Source of the DNA: Lingula anatina
Taxonomy: Eukaryota > Brachiopoda > Lingulata > Lingulida > Lingulidae
DNA length: 34,119 nucleotides
Assembly: GCF_001039355.2 (NCBI RefSeq)
Contig: NW_019773592.1
Span: forward strand, 347,478 to 381,596
Reading direction: 5' to 3'
How positions within the stretch are numbered: position 1 is the first letter of the stretch; each line of letters starts with the position of its first letter. Below are positions 10,894 through 20,445 of the stretch, in pieces. The translations under genes and the position numbers were made by a program. Under the pieces are notes generated by a model that was not told where the DNA came from, ran no database searches, and saw only the letters and a list, made by a program, of their open reading frames with translations.

Positions 10894-13800
10894 AACTCGA
10901 TTATGGCGATTATCAATAGAGCTCCCACTCAAATAGCAAGGAGAAGAGGGCCGCATCTACGCTTCAGCTACTCCGATCACTCCCTGGTGCCAGCGAGTCC
11001 CGCCATGATCCGTCTACGAGGTGGCTGCATTGGGGAAGCGTCCTAGGTATGTGGTGTTTAACTGAAATGGAAAACCCTTAAATGTAAGCCTGACCACAAA
11101 GTGCTGACATAGGTTGGAAAATCATTAATCCGTTTTTCTTTCTGTTAACAGAACTCGATCAAGGCGATTTTCGATAGAGCTCCCACTGAAAACAGCAAAG
11201 AGAAGAGAGCCACATCTACGCTTCAGCTAATCCGATCACTCCTTGGTGCCAGCGAGTCCTGTCAAAGCCTGTCTACGAGGTGACTGCGATAGGGAAGCAT
11301 CCAAGGTATGTGTCGTTTAACTGAGATGTAAAAACCTTAAATGAAAGCCTGAGTGCAGAGTGCTGACATAGGTTGTTTTCCTTTCTGTTAACAGAACACG
11401 GTTATGGCGATTCTCGAGAGAGCTCTGACTACAGGAAGGAGAAGAGGGCCACATCTACGCTTCAGCTACTTCGATCACTCCTTGGTGCCAGCGAGTCCTG
11501 TCAAAGCCCGTCTACGAAGTGGCTGCGTTGGGGGAGCGTACAGTGAGTCCTGCCATGGTCTGTCTACGAGGTGGCTGCATCAGGGAAGCGTCCAAGGTAT
11601 GTGGATTTTAACTGAGATGGAAAACCCTTAAATGTAAGCCTGACCGCAAAGTGCTGACATAGGTTGGAAAAGTCATTAATCCGTTTTTCTTTCTGTTAAC
11701 AGGACTCGATCAAGGGGATTCTCGATAGAGCTCCCACTGAAAACAGCAAAGAGAAGAGGACCACATCTACGCTAAAGCTAATCCGATCACTCCTTGGTGC
11801 CAGCGAGTCCTGCCATGGTCTGTCTACGAGGTGGCTGCATAGGGGAAGCGTCCAAGGTATGTGGTGTTTAACTGAGATGGAAAAACCCTTAAATGTAAGC
11901 CTGACTGCAGAGTGCTGACATAGGTTGGAAAAGTCATTAATTCGTCTTTCTTTCTGTTAACAGAACACGGTTATGGCGATTCTCGAGAGAGCTCTGACTA
12001 CAGGAAGGAGAAGAGGACCACATCTACGCCTCAGCGACTCCGATCAATCCTTGGTGCCAGAGTGCCCCGCTATGGTCTGTCTACGGCTTGGCTGCATTGG
12101 GGAAGCGTCCACGGCATGTGGTTTTTCACTGAGGTGAAAAACCCTTAAAGGTAAGCCTGACTGCAGAGTGCTGACATAGGTAGGAAAAGACATTAATCCG
12201 TTTTTCTTTCTGTTAACAAAACTCGGTTATGGCGATTCTTGAGAGAGCTCCGACTACAGGAAGGAGAAGAGGACCACATCTACGCTTCAGCGACTCCGAT
12301 CAATCATTGGTGCCAGAGAGTCCCGCCATGGCCTGTCTATGAGGTGGCTGCATTCGGGAAGCGTCCAGCGAGTCCCGCCATCGTCTGTCTACGAGATGGC
12401 TCCATTGGGGAAGCGTCCAAGGTATGTGGTGTTTAACTAAAAATGGAAAACCCTTAAATGTAAGCCTGACCGTAAAGTGCTGACATAGGTTGGAAAAGTC
12501 ATTAATTAGTTTTTCTTTCTGTTAACAGAACTCGATCATGGCGATTCGAGAGACAGCTCCGACTACAGTAAGGAGAAGAGGGCCACATCTACGCTTCAGC
12601 TACTTCGATCACTCCTTGGTGCCAGCGAGTCCTGTCAAAGCCCGTCTACGAAGTGGCTGCGTTGGGGGGAGCGAACAGTGACTCCTGCCATGGTCTGTCT
12701 ACGAGGTGGCTGCATCGGGGAAGCGTCCAAGGTATGTGGTGTTTAACTGAGATGGAAAACCTTTAAATGTAAGCCTGACTGCAAAGTGCTCCATAGGTTG
12801 GAAAAGTCATTAATCCGTTTTTCTTTCTGTTAACAGGACTCGATCAAGGCGATTCTCGATAGAGCTCCCACTGAAAACAGCAAAGAGAAGAGGACCACAT
12901 CTACGCTTAAGCTAATCCGATCACTCCTTGGTGCCAGCGAGTCCTGCCATGGTCTGTCTACGAGGTGGCTGCATTGGGGAAGCGTCCACGGCATGTGGTT
13001 TTTCACTGAGATGAAAAACCCTTAAAGGTAAGCCTGACTGCAGAGTGCTGACATAGGTAGGAAAAGACATTAATCCGTTTTTCTTTCTGTTAACAGAACT
13101 CGGTTATGGCGATTCTTGAGAGAGCTCCGACTACAGGAAGGAGAAGAGGGCACATCTACGTTTCAGCTACTTCGATCACTCCTTGGTGCCAGCGAGTCCT
13201 GTCAAAGCCTGTCTACGAGGTGGCTGCGTTGGGGGAGCCTACAGTGAGTCTGTCATGGTCTGTCTACGAGGTGGCCGCATCGGGGAAGCATCCAAGGTAT
13301 GTTGTTTAACTGAGATGGAAAAACCTTAAATGTAAGCCTGAGTGCAGAGTGCTGACATAGGTTGGAAAAGTCATTAATTCGTTTTTCTTTCTGTTAACAG
13401 AACTCGATTATGGCGATTCGAGAGAGAGCTCCGACTACAGGAAGGAGAAGAGGGCCACTTCAACGCTTCAGCGACTCCGATCAATCCTTGGTGCCAGAGA
13501 GTCCCGCTATGGTCTGTCTACGAGGTGACTGCAATTGGGGGAGCGTCCAGCGAGTCCTGCCATGGTCTGTCTACAAGGTGGCTGAATTGGGGAAGCGTCC
13601 ACGGCATGCGGTTTTTCACTGAGATGAAAAACCCTTAAAGGTAAGCCTGACTGCAGAGTACTGACATAGGTTGGAAAAGTTATTAATCCGTTTTTCTTTC
13701 TGTTAACAGAACTTGGTTATGGCGATTCTCGAGAGAGCACCGACTACAGGCAGGAAAAGAGGACCACATCTACGCTTCAGCGACTCCGATCAATGCTTGG

Positions 13801-14115
13801 TGCCAGCGAGTCCCGCCATGGTCCGACTACGCGGTGGTTTTATTTGGGGAGCGTCCAGCGAGTCCAGACACGGCCTGTCTACGAGGTGGCTGCATTAGGG
13901 AAGCGTCCAGCGAGTCCCGCCATGGTCCGGCTACGCGGTGGTTTTATTGGGGGAGCGTCCAGCGAGTCCAGACACGGCCTGTCTACGAGGTGGCTGCATT
14001 AGGGAAGCGTCCAGCAAGTCCTGCCATGGTCTGTCTACGAGTTGCTACGAGGTGGCTGCACTGGGGAAGCGTCCAAGGAATATAGTGTTTCATTGAGATG
14101 GAAAATCCTTTAAGG
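10894..14115 (+). repeat. Tandem array of 11 exon-like units, probably decayed copies of the TARDBP N-terminal-domain exon
   Basis: Exon-like bodies start at 10894, 11152, 11395, 11703, 11964, about 12221, 12529, 12837, 13097, 13401 and 13710. Spacings are therefore 258, 243, 308, 261, 257, 308, 308, 260, 304 and 309 bp. Most units have CTGAC and ATTAAT branch-point-like motifs, then TTTTTCTTTCTGTTAACAG, then a body from AACTCGAT. Possible donors are CCAAG|GTATGTGG and, about 30 bp later, AAAG|GTAAGCC. Recognisable coding shadows include ATAGAGCTCCCACTGAA (close to IELPTE of the TDP-43 N terminus), TGGGGAAGCGTC (WGSV) and TATGTGGTGTTTAAC (YVVFN, compare human VYVVNYPK). Indels leave mixed frames: A-type units have ACTGAAAACAGCAAAGAG, while B-type units have ACTACAGGAAGGAG. 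The repeat structure is certain; the TARDBP origin is inferred. Confidence 0.85.
13820..14075 (+). repeat. Internal 50-70 bp sub-repeats in the last array unit
   Basis: The last unit is about 405 bp because the block GCGTCCAGCGAGTC...GTCTGTCTACGAGGTGGCTGCATT is repeated about four to five times. Two of these (from about 13,846 and 13,951) are nearly identical over roughly 100 bp. The same block is duplicated once in the 308 bp units, which explains the two unit lengths. Confidence 0.75.
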
Positions 14116-14511
14116 TAACCCGTGTTATTGGGGAGAGAAATAGACTAAAATGCGTTTTTAGTTGCAGTCTTTGCCATAAACTTTTCACCTTACTGGCCAT
14201 TCGGACCTCAACTTTCCTGAAAACTACTGGTCTGAGTCAGGATTCGTCGGTCCGAATTTAAATTTTAATAAAACTGGACTGGAATGCATTTTTATATCAT
14301 TATTAACGAGACCTTCACATTTTTAGAATTATGATGTAACAATTATATTAATATAACTTGGAAAATGTAATTGTCAAATAACCAATTTAAACATTCTGAC
14401 AAATCTACTTGTCCGAACAATAATTAGTATGTCAGTCATTGATTGTGCAGAAAATAGACGAATGGTTGGTAATTTAATAAACATAATAATTAGAAAGTGT
14501 TACCGTTTTAG

Positions 14512-14667
14512 AGAACAAAAAAGATGAGACCCTGGAAAATCGCAACGTGAAAACAAAGCAGCAGGACGGCAAGAAGTTTAGTATCGTAATAGTGCTGGGT
14601 TTGCTTTGGAAGAGCACAGACGATGACCTGAAGGGTTACTTCTCAGTTTGGTGAAATCATGGCACAG
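14512..14667 (+). pseudogene. TARDBP: TARDBP (TDP-43) exon: N-terminal linker plus first half of RRM1, frameshifted
   Basis: An acceptor TACCGTTTTAG ends at 14511 and a donor CACAG|GTACTC follows 14667. The frame starting AG|AAC reads ENKKDETLEN, then IVIVLGLLWKSTDDDLKGYFS. Human TDP-43 at this point has IVLGLPWKTTEQDLKEYFS. After TTCTCA two bases are missing, so the next codons in this frame are GTT TGG TGA. One frame over, TTTGGTGAAATCATGGCACAG gives FGEIMAQ, matching the end of this exon in TDP-43 (FGEVLMVQ, intron in the same place) with one residue lost. LGLLW replaces the usual LGLPW. I therefore call it a decayed exon of a TARDBP copy. RRM1b, RRM2 and the glycine-rich tail were not seen downstream. 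Confidence 0.82.
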
Positions 14668-15023
14668 GTACTCGTCTCTACTCATTAAGATCACTGATAT
14701 GGGTTTCATGAAAAGTTTTTTAGTCTTTAATTTTAGATCAAAAGGATTAAAATAGAGTTATTACTTGTATCAAATAATTGCAATTTCGATCTTCTTATAA
14801 AACTTATTACTATTTTAAGCAAAATGAAAATGATGTTAGTTGTCAAGGTTCTGGTAGAAAAGCCCTTAGACATGCGCTGTTATGAAACGATCCACTGTCA
14901 CCGTAAAATGATTTTTCTCGGCCATTAACCACCCTTTTATGATAAACCACTTTTCAAAGTTAGTACGTTGGGGGAGGGAAGTATCGGGGAAAAACTAATG
15001 CCATTTTTCCTTTCTATTTACAG

Positions 15024-15166
15024 AATTCGATTACGGCAAGTCCAGATAGAGCTCTCACTTTTCGTTAGAAGATTCTAGCCATGGTCTGTTTATAAGGTGG
15101 CTGCATGGGGGAACATCAGAAGCATAAGGTGTTTCTCGGAAATGGAAATCTTCCAAGCCGTAAAAG
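15024..15166 (+). pseudogene. Diverged single copy of the array exon (TARDBP N-terminal-domain-like)
   Basis: TTCCTTTCTATTTACAG precedes AATTCGATTACGGCAAGTCC, AGATAGAGCTCTCACT and CCATGGTCTGTTTATAAGG, then TGGCTGCATGGGGGAA. It ends GTAAAAG|GTAACTCGTGTTATT. The same donor context (TTAAG|GTAACCCGTGTTATT) closes the main array at about 14113. It lies downstream of the RRM1 exon, so it looks like part of a second, older copy of the locus. A still weaker relative may be present at about 15390-15525. Confidence 0.6.
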
Positions 15167-15960
15167 GTAACTCGTGTTATTGCGGAGAATAACACTAAAG
15201 TCATTTTTCTTACCATACAAAATTCTTGAGATAAAGCCCTTAGCCACATAAATTTTACAGCTCACTTTCACAAGGCAATGTATCTCCCCCTTGACCCACT
15301 TCTGAAATAAATAAAAAAAATAAGCTTAGTGGATCGGGTAGGGAGGAGAGGTAAATAGGGAAACTAAAGTCTTCAAAATTTCTGTTTTTAAGTTGAGACA
15401 AATGGCATTGGTGAGCGCCTGCCCTGATGATGGTCCACTTTCATAAGGTTAAAATGGAGAAAGCATATAGGATTTCGAGTCCTTACCTAGTCGTGATACC
15501 ATTGAAATTTAGGACCCTTTGAGGTAAGTTATGGGCAAGGGTAGAGGGTGAACAGGGAACTTGATTGCCATTTATTCTGTAGGCATTACAAATCTTTTGT
15601 CAATGCAAATTCAACAAACTGAACATTTTGTGCAACGTCTTAGACAAAATTGTTTTAAATTAGACTGTTCGGAAACTGTAGTCTAGTCACTAAATGTAGA
15701 TATTTGTTTTCTATTTACATTTTACCCAAGGAAATCATATAGCAGACATTTTAGAATCCAAAAGCTCTTGCAATTAGTCACAAACTTGAAATATACTTAT
15801 GTAAAAAAAATTAATTTCTGTGGTCAAAAGCTTTTACTTTATCACAAACTTGAAAAAAAATCACTCATTCAAAATATTTTGACACCCTATCGGCCAACTT
15901 TCAGATCTTCATCAGTTTCACTGTGACAGACGTGACGTTGTCACTAGTCTAGAATACTAG

Positions 15961-16477
15961 GAGCTACTACCCCCCAATCTCGCCCTCAGTCCTGAGGTTG
16001 TGGTACGAAGAGACCATCGCACAGGTGAGCATGTACTTTCATCTCGTTTCAGATTGTTTTAACAATTAACGCTTAAAAGCGTTTTCGTGATTCATATTTC
16101 TTCCTTTTATCCCTCTTATTTTCCTAGTAACTTTCTATTTGCAGAATGCAGAATGTTTTTATTGTATTGTGTTATAGAAATAAAATGATATAAAATAAAA
16201 TAACCGTATTAAGAACCAAAGCATTATGAAACAATATTTACTATAGTTAATGGTGTGTGAATACCAGTGACATGTTCTTTGTTGCAATTACTGCAAGTTT
16301 TCAATTACTTTTCATACTTTTGTGTGAACATTTTACATTTCATTTGTAGGTTACGAAAGGGCACTTTGCCAGAAACAATGCCCGAACGCAGATACCATCA
16401 ATCCTAGACCAAATGTCCAAGATGCGAAACATTTAATGTTGCTAGCAACGAGCCCCTGTGGACACTTTTTTATTTGA
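15961..16477 (+). CDS. Two exon-like blocks forming one open frame, unknown protein (partial)
   Basis: Block 1 is 15961-16024, with acceptor GAATACTAG and donor GCACAG|GTGAGC. Block 2 is 16350-16477, with acceptor TTTCATTTGTAG and stop TGA at 16475. Joined across the inferred intron they give about 62 open codons with four cysteines. The acceptor phase (0) fits the end of the TARDBP-like exon at 14667, so these could be downstream exons of the same transcript, but I recognise no family and no TDP-43 sequence in them. A run of A residues at about 16527-16550 follows. Confidence 0.3.
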
Positions 16478-16479
16478 TG

Positions 16480-18330
16480 ATCGGACGTCCTGGCAGTATT
16501 GGTTTTAAAGGACACAGCTTGTCTGCAAAAAAAAAAAAAAAAAAAAAAAATGTAGAATGGTAATGAAGAGCGTTGTACTGAATGTAAGAGGAATACAATC
16601 CAATGTACTCGAGTCTTTTATTTATTGAGGATTTTTGCGCTTCATAGGTCACAGATATGAATCGGGTGTAATTGCATTTAATAAGTTTTTCACTTATGAC
16701 GGGAAAACATTTTTTCACAATAGCTTAAGAAAAGTTAAGATAAAACTGAAGTTCAGTATGATCAGTCATTATTCCAGTGTTCAATTGAATAAGATGAACT
16801 GTGTTTCCGTGTGAAAAACTTAAGCCTGCCTTTACAGTTATTATTAAAATTTCAAATAGAATATCCAGTTGCTTTATCCACATTCTAAATGCAGACAGTT
16901 TTTCGCTCGCAAAACAATGGTGGTACCACCACTTATGGTCGTCTGTGTTTTATTTCAATCTTAGTGATGTAGTCATTTTTCAAATTTGTGCTTTTGATGA
17001 TGTGGAGATATTCGTCAGTATAGCATTTGAGAAGATCATAAGCCGCACACTAACCTCAAGTAACCCGCGCATTACTAATATTACTAATATATTATGATTT
17101 TCTCAAGTGTTATAGTTGACAAATATATCCAATTCATCATATATGCACCTTTTTTCTCCGAACCCGAAAAATTCGAATTGAAATTTGCATGGACGGTCAT
17201 ACAGTGTAATGTGAAACCTAAAATATGTAGAAGAAAGCTTGCTTTATTCTTTATTTATATCATACAGATAGTTGCGATGTCAGGGCAAAATTACATTTGA
17301 GAAACTTCTGTTTTAAACAGTGATAAGTTAATTTCAATCATTGAGTTGTCTGGGTAATAATAATATTACCTGAACTTTTGTATATTTTATCACGAGAGAG
17401 AACTATACCAGGTTTTGATGTATGCTTTCTGTTTTAAAAGGATCGAGTTACTTTATTTATGACTTCATATTCCTAGATGAAGTTAAAATAAGCCCTGGTT
17501 TAATTGTGTTAAGACTTAGTAAATGTCTTGTCTTCAGTACCTTTTTCAGTAGGAATTACATGTACTTTGGTAAATTCTTGTACTTCATTTTGTGTACCAG
17601 TCTAATGTATACAGAGAATAGTTTGTAGCACGAGCAAAACTTTATTCAGTTGCACCATGCTGTATTATATATGGACAATATTTATGAACTGTAAAGCGCC
17701 GGGCCAATAAAAAAAACTGTTTCAAGAAGCATCCGGGCGTGGGCATTTTCCCAGCATTCCCCACGAAGGGTTTAGACGGGTTTTTCCCCACGGCCCGAGG
17801 GCATCGGGTACTACCATTTATTGATTCATTGCATGTACATGATTCATTTATGATTACTAAAGTACTTGAAATTGAATGTCACTGTATACAATAGTTGAAT
17901 AAAACTATATTCTCTAATTTTTCTTTTTGTTTAAAAAAAAGGCTTATACAGCTGAGGAAAATAATCACCAGACTTGCAAAATTATTTTAGTGGAGTCGCA
18001 TTGCCTATGCACGTGGCTCCTTTAATAATCAGTCAAAATTCTTTTCAATTGTCCATTCTCACTTAAACTTAATTTAAGATTTGTCGATTTCTGCCACGTA
18101 GCTTTTTTTCCTTAAAACTAGTAATGTTGGCAATGCCAAGGTAAAATATTTTTTTGGAAATGAACCTGCGGTGTTGCGTAACTCTTTCGCCGGGCATAAC
18201 TCGGACCGATACCTAGATTATCCCGAGTTTGATTAGAGCCCCCAAAGTCAACCGTCTTACATAAATATATTCTGATGCAGATGTAAGAAACGAACACCTC
18301 TTGATGTTACTGAAGGAGTACTTTATATAT
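16480..18330. other. Intergenic sequence with possible poly(A) signals
   Basis: No coding exon was recognised; the open frames here are short and AT-driven. AATAAA hexamers on the + strand at 17706-17711 and 17898-17903 could end transcripts from the locus upstream. A GC-rich patch (17730-17810) with several CCC and GGG runs is unlike its surroundings and unexplained. Confidence 0.4.
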
Positions 18331-18332
18331 AG

Positions 18333-18557
18333 GGGCGGATCCAGGATTTTAGAAGGGGTCGTTTTTATCTATTCCCCCACGAAAAAAAGCACTTTTTAAG
18401 ATTCGGTGAGTTGACGGAACGATTCGAATCAAGCATTAAATAATTTAATTATAAATTAATATATTCGCATTAAACTCAATACATTTACGATGCAGGACTC
18501 AGATATTTTCGATATGTAAGAGTTTGTCGCATATACGTGACTGACAGACCACATCAA
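18333..18557. repeat. Fragment with GGGGCGGATCC terminus
   Basis: AGGGGCGGATCCAGGATTTTAGAAGGGGTC repeats the element ends seen at 4295 and 8485. Its inner boundary is unclear, and the 228 bp element follows it directly. Confidence 0.45.
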
Positions 18558-18785
18558 ACACCCCATTTCCATAGATTTTTAGATCGATCTATCCCCGCGG
18601 GGAGTCTCACTAGATTACTGTCTGCTTGGCCGGCTTAAGCGTCTGTCCCGCCTACTAAAAGCTGTAATGGGGTAATTAACTATGGTGCCCGCTCGGCTGA
18701 GTGCAATTTAGCGTGAACCCCCAGGGAGTTAGGTCGATCTAAAACTTAATCCTTAGATCGATCTAAAGCTCTGGGAAAGCACCCT
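18558..18785. mobile_element. 228 bp MITE-like element, copy A
   Basis: It has the same length as 28728-28955, with about 10 differences by eye. The ends carry imperfect inverted repeats (ACACCCCATTTCC against AGGGTGCTTTCC), then TTTAGATCGATCTA near both ends. It has no coding capacity. Near-identity to the other copy implies recent spread. Confidence 0.88.
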
Positions 18786-20100
18786 AAGATGATCTTGCGT
18801 TATAATCCGCTATGACTTAGTAAACAGAAACACTAATATACAAGACAGTCGAAAGTAAAGGCCGAAAGTAGGTCGATGGCATTGAAAGTCACATACTAAC
18901 AGAGCCCATTTTTGGGCACTTTTACTTTTAGTAGAGAATTCCTGTTTAAATATAAAATTTCGCATACTTCAATATGACTTATTACCGTTCACAGCTACAC
19001 AAAGGCAGTCAGTTGGGACATTTGATGCCACTCGCGCTTTACTCGTCTTGGAAACTTTTATTTCATATTCGATTGTTATATGTCAAATGAATGAAGCTGT
19101 AGGTTATAAAATTCATCCCTGTGAAATACACCGCTACAATTTCCATTTCAGTGGGCCTAACCATCCTTCTAAAAACATTTGAATTTATATTATCTGTGTT
19201 GAGTATAGTCGCATGTTGGCTTCAACAACGCTCTCTCGGTCGGTTAAAATCATTAAACCTAACAAGAATTACTTTTAACGTATATTTCCAGTTAAGAGAG
19301 TTAAATTCATATTTCTACTATTCTTGATAATTTTCATCGTAAATATGGCGATAAACGCAGCATAAACTTCCCAAACAATGGCAAATGCAAGATTATAATT
19401 TTATAAAGGTAAAAAAGAAATTATAAACATAGCTTTAATGTTTACTGATTTACCAACCATAAATTTACTTTCAAGTTAAACCTAACAATGAGGATTTATT
19501 TTGTGTTGAAAAAAGCACTGCATTGCGATTCGCGGTCGCCTCCAGGTGCGTGTTACCAGTGTACACATATTCATTATATATATGTATAAATGGTGATGTG
19601 ATCAACAAAATGCAAACTCAACTGGTGCTCATTTCGAAATAAAATGTTAGCCAAATTGTCATAATGTCTAGAGCTTTTGTTGCCTGAAAACTTGTTGAAA
19701 TAAAATCTAGGACAAACGGATCAAACAAAGCACAGTATGGTGGTAGACAGTAGGTGAACGCCAGACCCCAAAATTGAATTTCTATTGAATTGATTTTGAG
19801 CAGACTCAGTCGAACGGGCTTGGATAACCATGCAATTTTCACACCCTTTAATTTTCATTTATGTTTGAGGTTAAAGTTTAAGAAAAAGCAATGTCATATT
19901 TGTATGACAGAAAAAACGCTTGTACTTACACTATAACATCACTTGATCATAAAAATAAAGTTTGAATATATTTCATTTTTTCAAAAACGATTCTGGCAAC
20001 CAAAAAGTAGTGTCGATTTTCAGATCCGACCCGATACAGCGCACAGGTCTGTCCCTGAGTTTCTCGCCGTGTTGAATGGTTGACTAAATTTGCTTTTATT
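18786..20100. other. Intergenic sequence, no feature recognised
   Basis: No exon, RNA gene or repeat family was recognised. Open frames of 68-74 codons in this stretch have no coding character. Confidence 0.4.
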
Positions 20101-20230
20101 CAATAAGAATAAACAATCTTGGCAGCCAGAAACTACTGTCATTTTTCAAAATCGATTCTAGCAACCAGAAACTAGTATCATTTTTCAGATCTGATTCTGA
20201 CGTTGAGAAACCATTATCGTTTTTGCAGTG
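19981..20230. repeat. Short tandem or dispersed repeat, about 45-50 bp
   Basis: Variants of GATTCTGGCAACCA..AA.TAGT.TC.TTTTTCA recur at about 19989, 20118, 20153 and 20203. The copies from 20118 on are spaced about 35-50 bp. They are imperfect and short. Confidence 0.55.
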
Positions 20231-20445
20231 GGAGACAAGAGTGGGCGGAGGCAGAGGCGACTGGCGATTAGCGTCTATATTCAGCATCTCATATTGGAGA
20301 AAATGGGACATTTAAATTTGTTCTATTGATATTTCCCCATCTCAAAATGTTTGTATATGTTACAGAAATAAAATAAATAAATAGACTAAAGTAAGAAAGA
20401 TAGCCTAGTCAGAGTTCTGCTTCCTTATCTGAGGTTTTCATAATA

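Noticed and set aside
11404-11631. Repeated ATG-started frames (MAILERAxTTGRRRG...) in several array units as a new protein family
   Set aside because: The frame is open in several units but shifted in others by indels, and it is out of register with the TDP-43-like frame. The frames seem to be by-products of the repeat.
10894-14115. CRISPR-like or snoRNA array interpretation of the tandem repeat
   Set aside because: Repeats and spacers are not of CRISPR form in a eukaryotic locus, and no box C/D pair or H/ACA hairpin arrangement is conserved between units.
16527-16550. Poly-A run as the tail of a processed retrocopy
   Set aside because: The upstream blocks keep introns with splice sites and no flanking target duplication was found, so it was treated as a simple A-run.
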